Shown here: positions 5,108 to 10,751 of the stretch, one piece after another
How positions within the stretch are numbered: the first letter of the stretch is position 1
Layout of the letters: every line of letters begins with the position of its first letter
Assembly (NCBI GenBank): GCA_002327255.1
Contig: DCUM01000117.1
Location: 23,120-33,870 of the forward strand
DNA length: 10,751 nucleotides
Origin: a bacterium UBA2214
Lineage (GTDB): Bacteria > Zhuqueibacterota > Zhuqueibacteria > Residuimicrobiales > Residuimicrobiaceae
Direction: 5' to 3'
Notes under the pieces: generated by a model
Databases searched by the model: none
The model's input: the letters and a program-made list of their open reading frames with translations, nothing else
Told to the model about the DNA's origin: nothing
Program-made: the position numbers and the translations under genes

Positions 5108-7753
5108 TTAGCGGCCGCCCGCAGCCAACTGGCGCTCTTCAGCCAATCGCGCCTTGGCCTCGCTGTCATCGGGATGACGCTTGACCCACTCTTCGAGCAA
5201 TTCAATGGCTTGCTGGTGATCACCCATGCGGCTCAGGCTCGCGACCATATAACCAACGACCATGGGATTGTCAGGCTGTGTTTTGATGATCTCCCGGCCG
5301 CGGCGAATGAATTCGTCGGTTCTGCCCGCAAAATCATAGAGCTGCCCGATCCGCATCGAAAGACGGTAGTCTGGCACCGGAATCACCTTCTCCGGTACCG
5401 ATTTCTCCATCTGATCGAGAACCTGGATGACCTTGTCATTCTGCCGGTTCATCAGATATTCCTGCGCCAGGCGCAGAAAAGCGGCACGATAATTCTGCAA
5501 CAGTCCGATGACGTTGTCATCATAATAGACAGACGGATCATCGAGGCCGCGATATTTAAAGACTTCGGTCAGGTTTTTATGCAGCCGTTCGCTGGCCAGT
5601 ACTTCGCCACTCATCGGCACCAATTTGAAAGCCAGCCCGTCCATGCGCAAATAGGGGTTGAGATTGATTTTGTTGTCGTCCGAAACCGTAACGGCGAAGG
5701 CGATGGGTTTGCGCCACTGGTTGGCATAGATGATATTGAGAATCATGAAATCCTGCACCCGCAACGCCTGACCGAAAACGGTCGGCTCCACAGTGATCTC
5801 GATCTCGTTGAGGACTTGTACCGGCTGTGTCACCGTACTGCCGATTTCACCCAGCACCTCTGATCGCGTGCGTTCCGGCACCGGAAATTTGATCTTTTGC
5901 GTCTTCCAGGGAACCAACTCGAGCTGATCGATCTGGTTGTCCGTCAGGGAAATCGGCACCTTGGGCTCCTGATTTTTCAACTGTTTGATGTACCAGCTGG
6001 TATTGAGCAGACTGAGATTGACAATGCGCACGTCGGTGCGAATGTTGTAAACGTACTGCAGAAACCACAGCGGGAAGGTGTCGTTATCGCCATTGGTGAA
6101 GAGAATGGTATTGGGTTCGCAGGATTGCAAAATATTATAGGAATAATCATAGGCCACATAATTGCCGGTGCGGTCATGATCATGAAAATTATGCGCGATG
6201 AGATTGATGGGGAGCGCCACAATCATCGCCAGGATCGCCACCGTACCGAGCACCTTGAAGACCATGTTGGAGGTCTTGCCGGCGCCTTCCTTCACCCTAT
6301 AGAAGCGATCCTTCAACCATTCGAGTATGGCGCCCGCACCGATACCGATCCACAGCGCGAACGCATAGAAAGAGCCGACAAAGACATAATCCCTTTCGCG
6401 CGGTTGTGGATTCTCCTGGTTGAGATAGATGACAATGGCAACCCCCGTTGCGAGAAACAACGCCAGGATCATCGAGGCATGACGCCAGTGCTTTTTGAAA
6501 TGGTGCAGGAGTCCGATGAGACCGATCAGAAAGGGCAAGGCGAACAAACCTTTGGCGGTGAAATTCTCGGCGATAAAGCCGTCCGGGCCCAGTGTGGTGC
6601 CTTTGCCGATGAACTGCCAGCCTAAATAGCGCAGATACATCTTTTTGATCTGATAATCCCACATGAAATTCATCTGTTTGCTGAATTGATAGGTCTGATA
6701 ATTCTGACCGGGATATTGCTGTTTGAACTGCCATTCCGGCTGCAGGTTCTGAAAACGGCGCGGGAAGAGTCCCCAGGTGCCGTACTGTTCGCGGTTGAGA
6801 TACTTGACCATGGCCTGAGCCGTTTCCGGATCATTCTCGTCGATGACCGGATTGAGTCCCGACCGGATGTAGATGAGCGCATAGGTGGAGTACCCCATCA
6901 AAACCAGAAGGAGTCCGATAAAGGTAATACTGGCGATGCGATGGCGATTGCTGATGGCCCAGAAGCAAGCGCCAAGAACCACGGCATAGAGCAGCAGCAC
7001 CGCCCACATGCCGACATGCCCGGCGAGGAAGGGCACATATTGCACGACGCCGGGATAGATGGCCATAAAAATGGCGCCGACCACCAGCACAAAGAACGCG
7101 GCGTTGCGAGCGGTTATCTTTTGGCCGGTCACTTCGAGACGGCGGAAATAGACCACCAGGGCGATGGCGGGCACCGCCAACACCATGAGCAGATGAACGC
7201 CGAGAGCGAGGCCGATGAGGTAAGCGATGAAGAGCAGGTAGCGTTCCGCGCCTTTTTTCTCGGAATGCTCGAGCCAGTCCAGCACCAGATAGACGATGGC
7301 CGCGTTGAACAGCGTCGAAAACGCATAGACTTCGGCTTCCACGGCGTTGAACCAGACGGTATCGGTAAAAGCGAGCGCCAGCGCGCCCAGCAGACCGCTG
7401 GCGGTGAGAATGAGGCTGTCCGCCCAGTCCTTCGCTTCACCGCGCCATTGTTTGATCAATATGACGATCGTCAGATAGGTCAGCATAATCATCAACGAAG
7501 TGGTTATGGCGGAGAGGACATTGACGCGCAGCCCGATATCCGCCGTCCAGGGCAGCATGCTCGCAAGCCAGCCCATGAGAAGATAGAAGGGTGCACCGGG
7601 GGGATGCGGGATGGCCAGCAGATGGGAGCAGGCGATGAACTCCCCGCAATCCCAGAACGAAACCGTGGGGGCTATGGTGCGCATATAGATCAGGAACGAG
7701 AGCACAAAGGCCGCCGCAGCTCCGATCCGGTGTACCAGTTTGAATTTCTCCAT
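5108..7753 (-). CDS. DUF2723 multi-spanning GT-C-like membrane glycosyltransferase with C-terminal TPR-like repeats
   Basis: A protein of 881 residues. The N-terminal half has about eleven or twelve membrane segments. The family signature is at residues 29-54: PT-x3-WDCGEF (acidic D35 and E38) followed by IPHPPGAP. Like other GT-C folds, the acidic residues lie in the first non-cytoplasmic loop and probably form the active site. After the last helix the family motif NGDNDTFPLWFLQYV and 'RIVNLSLLNTSWYI' appears in the outer domain. The final roughly 130 residues are helical repeats resembling TPRs ('LLEEWVKRHPDDSEAKARLA'). The protein is expected to transfer a sugar from a polyprenyl-phosphate donor to proteins or glycans on the periplasmic side; donor and acceptor are unproven. 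ATG 7753 has GGAG 6 nt upstream. The GT4 gene ends 12 nt before it, so they are cotranscribed. Confidence 0.88.
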   Translation of the reverse strand: MEKFKLVHRIGAAAAFVLSFLIYMRTIAPTVSFWDCGEFIACSHLLAIPHPPGAPFYLLMGWLASMLPWTADIGLRVNVLSAITTSLMIMLTYLTIVILIKQWRGEAKDWADSLILTASGLLGALALAFTDTVWFNAVEAEVYAFSTLFNAAIVYLVLDWLEHSEKKGAERYLLFIAYLIGLALGVHLLMVLAVPAIALVVYFRRLEVTGQKITARNAAFFVLVVGAIFMAIYPGVVQYVPFLAGHVGMWAVLLLYAVVLGACFWAISNRHRIASITFIGLLLVLMGYSTYALIYIRSGLNPVIDENDPETAQAMVKYLNREQYGTWGLFPRRFQNLQPEWQFKQQYPGQNYQTYQFSKQMNFMWDYQIKKMYLRYLGWQFIGKGTTLGPDGFIAENFTAKGLFALPFLIGLIGLLHHFKKHWRHASMILALFLATGVAIVIYLNQENPQPRERDYVFVGSFYAFALWIGIGAGAILEWLKDRFYRVKEGAGKTSNMVFKVLGTVAILAMIVALPINLIAHNFHDHDRTGNYVAYDYSYNILQSCEPNTILFTNGDNDTFPLWFLQYVYNIRTDVRIVNLSLLNTSWYIKQLKNQEPKVPISLTDNQIDQLELVPWKTQKIKFPVPERTRSEVLGEIGSTVTQPVQVLNEIEITVEPTVFGQALRVQDFMILNIIYANQWRKPIAFAVTVSDDNKINLNPYLRMDGLAFKLVPMSGEVLASERLHKNLTEVFKYRGLDDPSVYYDDNVIGLLQNYRAAFLRLAQEYLMNRQNDKVIQVLDQMEKSVPEKVIPVPDYRLSMRIGQLYDFAGRTDEFIRRGREIIKTQPDNPMVVGYMVASLSRMGDHQQAIELLEEWVKRHPDDSEAKARLAEERQLAAGGR

Positions 7754-7765
7754 GGGTCTCTCCGT

Positions 7766-8896
7766 TTAATTATCGATTGTTTGTTTGATTATTTTCAAAG
7801 CCTGTTGCGCGGAGGCGTCCCAGCTGAAGCCGGCCGCCCATTGACGCGCTGCGGCGCCCATCGTCTCACGCGTTTGCGGTTGACGCAACATGGTGACGAG
7901 CCATTCAGCCAGACGCTCGATGTTACCATAAGGATAGAACCAGCCGGTTTGCCCGTCGCGTACCGAGTCGCGCAGACCCGGTGAATCCGCGGCGATAACC
8001 GGAATGGCGCAGGCATTCGCCTCGATGACGGTCAATCCCCAGCCCTCCTTGGGAGAGGGATTGACCACCACCCAGGAGGCGTTGAGTTGCCTGACCTTCT
8101 CTTCATGCGAAACCTGTCCGGTGAAGCGAACGGCGTCTTGCAGGTTCAATTCACGAACCAGCTTGTGCAAATTCGCGGCATAATCGCCGTCACCGATGAT
8201 GAGCAATTGTGCCTCCGCGATCTCTTTTTGCACCAGCGCAAAAGCGCGCAGGAGGTGATCCACGCTCTTGTAGCGTTTCAGTCGCCCCAGATAACCGATG
8301 AGCGGCTTTTCACTCTTTTGCGCCGGGTCTGCCTGGTATTGCGTCAAATCAACCCCATTGGGCAAAAGCGCCACTGCCGATTGAATGCCCTTTTGCAGCA
8401 ACTCGTCGCGGGTGCTGGCCGAGACGGCGGCGAAGGGTGTACGCCGGTAGACCAGCGGCACCAGGCGTTCCGATAAATAGACATAGGAGGCGGGCAGAAA
8501 AGAGGCCTCCAGATAGATGCTGCGCCCGAACAGATGATGGACGATGGTCAACAAGGGCTCGCGGACGAACCAGGGGGTGTAGAAGGGAATCTTGTTGAGA
8601 TCATCGATGACGATATCGAAGGGTTGTTGCCGCCGCAGCCGCCGATAGGCCATCGGCACGATAAAATTGAACGTATGGCGCCGGCCCCTGCGGATGGTGC
8701 GTATCCCGTCGACATATTCTTCCGCGGGCGCAGCGGCGAACGCGCTGCATAGCAGCGTCACCTCATGGCCGCATGCCGCCACGCGCCTGAAAATCTCATG
8801 CAAATGCACTTCGGCGCCCCCGCCCAGTGGATTGCGGATATCCTGCCAGTTGATGACCAGGATGCGCAGCGGCCGCTCCGGTTTTGGGCTGCTCAC
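7766..8896 (-). CDS. GT4 family glycosyltransferase
   Basis: This 376-residue retaining glycosyltransferase has the GT-B fold and is presumably cytoplasmic or peripheral at the membrane. The N-terminal domain shows 'NPLGGGAEVH' (22-31), the donor-side glycine loop. The C-terminal domain shows 'GYLGRLKRYKSVD' (201-213) with the basic Arg/Lys pair, GDGDY, and the E-x7-E motif EGWGLTVIE (284-292) followed by ANACAIPVIA. GTG 8896 is the start: GGAG lies 7 nt upstream, and GTGA overlaps the TGA of the methyltransferase by 4 bp, a typical translational-coupling junction. The reading frame stays open upstream to 9202, but that stretch overlaps the methyltransferase and does not resemble a GT4 N-terminus. 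Donor and acceptor are unknown. The neighbours suggest surface glycan or glycolipid assembly. Confidence 0.9.
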   Translation of the reverse strand: MSSPKPERPLRILVINWQDIRNPLGGGAEVHLHEIFRRVAACGHEVTLLCSAFAAAPAEEYVDGIRTIRRGRRHTFNFIVPMAYRRLRRQQPFDIVIDDLNKIPFYTPWFVREPLLTIVHHLFGRSIYLEASFLPASYVYLSERLVPLVYRRTPFAAVSASTRDELLQKGIQSAVALLPNGVDLTQYQADPAQKSEKPLIGYLGRLKRYKSVDHLLRAFALVQKEIAEAQLLIIGDGDYAANLHKLVRELNLQDAVRFTGQVSHEEKVRQLNASWVVVNPSPKEGWGLTVIEANACAIPVIAADSPGLRDSVRDGQTGWFYPYGNIERLAEWLVTMLRQPQTRETMGAAARQWAAGFSWDASAQQALKIIKQTIDN

Positions 8897-9696
8897 GAGG
8901 CCGCTCCGGGGTTCTTTTCCGGTTTTAGCCCCACGGCGCCGATATCCATGACGGTATACAGCGCCAGCGGGGTGCGGCGGAACTCTTCCCGCAAAAGCGA
9001 ACGCACCTTGCTCAACAGCGGCCACGGCCCGGGATAGAGCGGCAGTTTGACGCCGGCTTTCTTCAGGACTTCGCGGCCGGCGCGATAGCAGAAACTGGGC
9101 CGCATCCAGTCGCCATACATCTTCAGTTTTCCAAAACCTGCGGCGGCAAGGAGACGCTCGAGTTGAGGCTTTGAAAATTCGCTCTCCCAGCCGGCGAACC
9201 ATTTTTTGAGGAGAATCAGTACGTGTTTGACGGCCGTATAGAGATGATAGCGCTGCGGCACATCAACGACGGCGGCGGCGCCCGGTTTGAGCACGCGAAA
9301 ATTCTCCGCCAGGATATCCTCGGGATTGGTGAAATGTTCGAGTAATCCCTGATGAAAAACCACGTCGAGGCAATCATTTTTAAACGGCAGATAAAAGGCA
9401 TCGCCGCGCACGAGTGCGACGGGGTGCTGCCAGTCCTGCGCCAGACGCTGAATCACGCACAGCGCCGGTTGGGAATAATCGAGCATGACCACCCGGGCGC
9501 CATCGGCGCTGAGCGAAAAACTGTCGCGGCCGGAGCCGGCGCCCACTTCGAGAATCCATTTTCCCGCGGGATTGCCCAGGGCGCGTATCTGCCGGATGAC
9601 GCGGTCGGAATTGGAATAGACCTGGTCAATCTCTTCCTTGTCCCGCCAGAAGGCATCCCAGACTTCACGCCGGTGTTGTGTCGTCGTCTGGCTCAT
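8893..9696 (-). CDS. Class I SAM-dependent methyltransferase
   Basis: A 267-residue cytoplasmic enzyme with the Rossmann-type SAM-binding domain: motif I ILEVGAGSGRD (48-58), acidic D73 at the end of strand 2 ('VVMLDYS'), 'RGDAFYLPF' (97-105) as motif II, and 'LLEHFTNPEDILAENFRVLKPGG'-like post-motif sequence at 118-140 (GAA here instead of the usual GG). This is the Methyltransf_11 type. The C-terminal 120 residues are basic and aromatic-rich and may bind a lipid or glycan substrate. ATG 9696 begins MSQTTTQ and lies inside the end of the DUF1844 gene (32-bp overlap), with only a weak AAGAAGAG ribosome site, so translation is probably coupled. Its stop overlaps the GT4 start. The substrate is unknown; a glycan or lipid tied to the GT4 product is the best guess. 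Confidence 0.86.
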   Translation of the reverse strand: MSQTTTQHRREVWDAFWRDKEEIDQVYSNSDRVIRQIRALGNPAGKWILEVGAGSGRDSFSLSADGARVVMLDYSQPALCVIQRLAQDWQHPVALVRGDAFYLPFKNDCLDVVFHQGLLEHFTNPEDILAENFRVLKPGAAAVVDVPQRYHLYTAVKHVLILLKKWFAGWESEFSKPQLERLLAAAGFGKLKMYGDWMRPSFCYRAGREVLKKAGVKLPLYPGPWPLLSKVRSLLREEFRRTPLALYTVMDIGAVGLKPEKNPGAAS

Positions 9697-10120
9697 CGCT
9701 CTTCTTGGTTGGGGCCGCTGCTTCCGGGGCGGATTCAGTGTCATGGGGCGCTTGCGCTGCACGCTCCCGGGCCGGTTCCGTATTCTCGGGCGCTTGTGGC
9801 GCTGCGGTTTGCGACGCTGCCGGGGCATCGGGCGCTGCCGCCGCGGCCTTTTTGTCCTTGTTCAACTCATCGACAAAATTGAGTTTCAATTCGCTGAGGA
9901 TATGGTTGAAAAATTTGCCTTCTTCCTCGTCGAGATTGCCTTTGGTCTTGGCGTGAAGCATGTCGAGCATGTCGATGGTCAGGCGCGCCTGCTCCATGTC
10001 GCGCTCGATCTTGTCGCTCACGGGGTTTTTCAGCTTGCCCATCTGCTGCATGGCCATGGCCTGGAACCACATCACCAGATTGAGAAAAAGCACGGCGTAT
10101 TGTTTTTCCTTGTCGTCCAT
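9665..10120 (-). CDS. DUF1844 domain-containing protein
   Basis: A 151-residue protein of unknown function. Residues 7-88 match the DUF1844 pattern (PF08899): 'YAVLFLNLVMWFQAMAMQQMGKL' followed by 'ARLTIDMLDMLHAKTKGNLDEEE' and a last helix with 'LSELKLNFVDEL'. The first helix is hydrophobic but too rich in Met, Gln and Trp to be a clear membrane span. From residue 89 on the tail is Ala/Pro/Glu-rich and probably disordered. ATG 10120 is chosen because AGGTGA (10126-10131) is 5 nt upstream. In-frame GTG 10129 and ATG 10126 overlap that ribosome site. It is the first gene of the methyltransferase-GT4-DUF2723 cluster and overlaps the methyltransferase start. The domain is widespread in Acidobacteriota, FCB and deltaproteobacterial genomes. 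Confidence 0.85.
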   Translation of the reverse strand: MDDKEKQYAVLFLNLVMWFQAMAMQQMGKLKNPVSDKIERDMEQARLTIDMLDMLHAKTKGNLDEEEGKFFNHILSELKLNFVDELNKDKKAAAAAPDAPAASQTAAPQAPENTEPARERAAQAPHDTESAPEAAAPTKKSDEPDDDTTPA

Positions 10121-10170
10121 AGTCATCACCTAAATTGATTGTTCATTACCATCCATTAAACTATCTCTTG

Positions 10171-10209
10171 ACCTGATAAATTACGAGTCCATTTACCTTG
10201 ATAAATTCG
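10171..10209 (+). repeat. Short direct repeat upstream of the DUF1844 gene
   Basis: ACCTGATAAATTACG (10171-10185) and ACCTTGATAAATTCG (10195-10209) are near-identical, 24 nt apart start to start, in an AT-rich spacer. The position, 50-90 nt upstream of the DUF1844 start, fits a regulator-binding site or promoter duplication. No regulator is encoded nearby. Confidence 0.4.
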
Positions 10210-10211
10210 TA

Positions 10212-10290
10212 AACCTCAAAGACCGCGAAACGATTGAATATGTGAATAATGAGTAAAATCCTGCAGGTTTCTTCTTCGTGTGCTTCGTAA
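10212..10290. repeat. Intergenic ACGAAGG-type repeat, copies 2 and 3 in inverted orientation
   Basis: On the plus strand CCTCAAAGACCGCGAA (10214-10229) matches copy 1 at 12 of 16 positions. On the minus strand TTACGAAGCACACGAA (10290-10275) is followed by AACCTGCAGGATTTTAC (10269-10253), the same order of elements as 3973-4012. The two units therefore face each other. The region lies between the recG stop and the DUF1844 start. No coding potential is convincing here. Confidence 0.5.
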
Positions 10291-10322
10291 TATAACAAGT
10301 TCTGAAAACAGCAGATCGCCTT

Positions 10323-10751
10323 CTATCCCACCCACACCAGACCATAACGGTCTTTGAAATTTTTGTTGAAATAGGTGCGCGTTCCCAGCGCCTGTTCACC
10401 GCGCAGGTTGGGGTCCTCCTCGATCAGTTTGAACGCCTCATCCCGCGCCAGCCGCAACAACGCGAGATCCACGGTGGGATTCGCCAGCTTTAGTTCCGGC
10501 ATGCCGTGCTGCCGGGTGCCGAAAAACTCGCCCGGCCCGCGCAGCTGCAAATCGACTTCCGCGATCTTGAACCCATCGTTGGTGTGCGCCAGCGTCTCGA
10601 GCCGCGTGCGCGCCTCGGCGCTGAGCTGCCCGTAGGCGATGAGAATACAATAGGACTGCTTCGAGCCGCGCCCGACGCGGCCGCGCAGTTGATGCAGCTG
10701 CGTCAGGCCAAAACGTTCCGCATGCTCGACCACCATGACGGTGGCGTTGGG
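10323..10751 (-). CDS. recG: ATP-dependent DNA helicase RecG, C-terminal end (5' part beyond the right edge)
   Basis: The last 142 residues of RecG, the monomeric double-stranded DNA translocase that remodels stalled replication forks and Holliday junctions. The visible part starts at PNATVMVVEHAERFG and contains helicase motif VI, 'QLHQLRGRVGRGS' with its ATP-contacting arginines. After it come 'DGFKIAEVDLQLRGPGEFFGTRQHG', diagnostic for the RecG TRG (translocation) region, and the helical tail. The stop is TAG at 10323-10325. The wedge domain and helicase motifs I to V lie outside the window. No clear terminator hairpin follows. The next gene on the strand (DUF1844) starts about 200 bp downstream. 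Confidence 0.95.
   Translation of the reverse strand, partial: PNATVMVVEHAERFGLTQLHQLRGRVGRGSKQSYCILIAYGQLSAEARTRLETLAHTNDGFKIAEVDLQLRGPGEFFGTRQHGMPELKLANPTVDLALLRLARDEAFKLIEEDPNLRGEQALGTRTYFNKNFKDRYGLVWVG

Noticed and set aside
6686..7984. Plus-strand open frame of 432 codons opposite the DUF2723 gene
   Set aside because: It is antisense to a clear family protein, is rich in His, Gln, Asp and Gly in the manner of mirror frames, and shows no domain.
8897..9202. N-terminal extension of the GT4 frame upstream of GTG 8896
   Set aside because: It overlaps the methyltransferase for its full length, is Arg-rich out-of-frame sequence and precedes the normal GT4 N-terminus.
10193..10399. Small minus-strand frame of 68 codons between recG and the DUF1844 gene
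   Set aside because: It overlaps the end of recG in another frame and translates the intergenic repeat; no ribosome site or homology is recognisable.

Overview
The window looks like chromosomal DNA of a moderately GC-rich Gram-negative bacterium. It reads as an ordinary envelope-biogenesis and housekeeping region, with no phage, transposase, CRISPR, rRNA or tRNA signal that I can see. The combination of a DUF2723 membrane glycosyltransferase, a DUF1844 protein, an M23 lipoprotein and a split mannosyl-carrier synthase plus UPF0104 protein is most typical of the FCB assemblage (Bacteroidota relatives such as Calditrichota or KSB1-like lineages). That placement is inference from gene content only.

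Layout. The left edge (1-797, minus) holds the N-terminal two thirds or so of an M23-type murein endopeptidase lipoprotein, cut by the window edge. It is divergent from a plus-strand RmlD-like SDR (927-1814), the only gene on that strand. The SDR runs head-on into the 3' end of a minus-strand cluster, with the two stop codons overlapping by 14 bp. In transcription order that cluster is purE (3941-3483), rmlD (3469-2570) and a Dpm1-type GT2 (2517-1801). Upstream of it, also on the minus strand, lies a second cluster: DUF1844 protein (10120-9665), class I methyltransferase (9696-8893), GT4 glycosyltransferase (8896-7766) and the 881-residue DUF2723/TPR protein (7753-5108). A strong hairpin (5049-5080) and then a UPF0104 / LPG-synthase-TM integral membrane protein (5025-4042) follow. 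The right edge holds the C-terminal end of RecG (10751-10323, minus).

How the genes may work together. Dpm1-type GT2 enzymes charge polyprenyl phosphate with mannose. DUF2723 proteins look like GT-C enzymes that use lipid-phosphate sugars on the outer face of the inner membrane. UPF0104 domains are found beside or fused to Dpm-like enzymes. With RmlD (dTDP-rhamnose supply), a GT4 and a methyltransferase next to them, the region plausibly makes and transfers surface glycans, possibly as protein O-mannosylation. PurE (purine synthesis), RecG (replication-fork repair) and DUF1844 are housekeeping neighbours.

Several starts are non-ATG (TTG 2517, GTG 5025, GTG 8896) and are set by Shine-Dalgarno spacing. 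Two intergenic regions (3971-4034 and 10212-10290) share a diverged repeat with an ACGAAG-NN-CACGAA core, which is the clearest non-coding structure here together with the 5049-5080 hairpin. No gene-free stretch exceeds about 210 bases.
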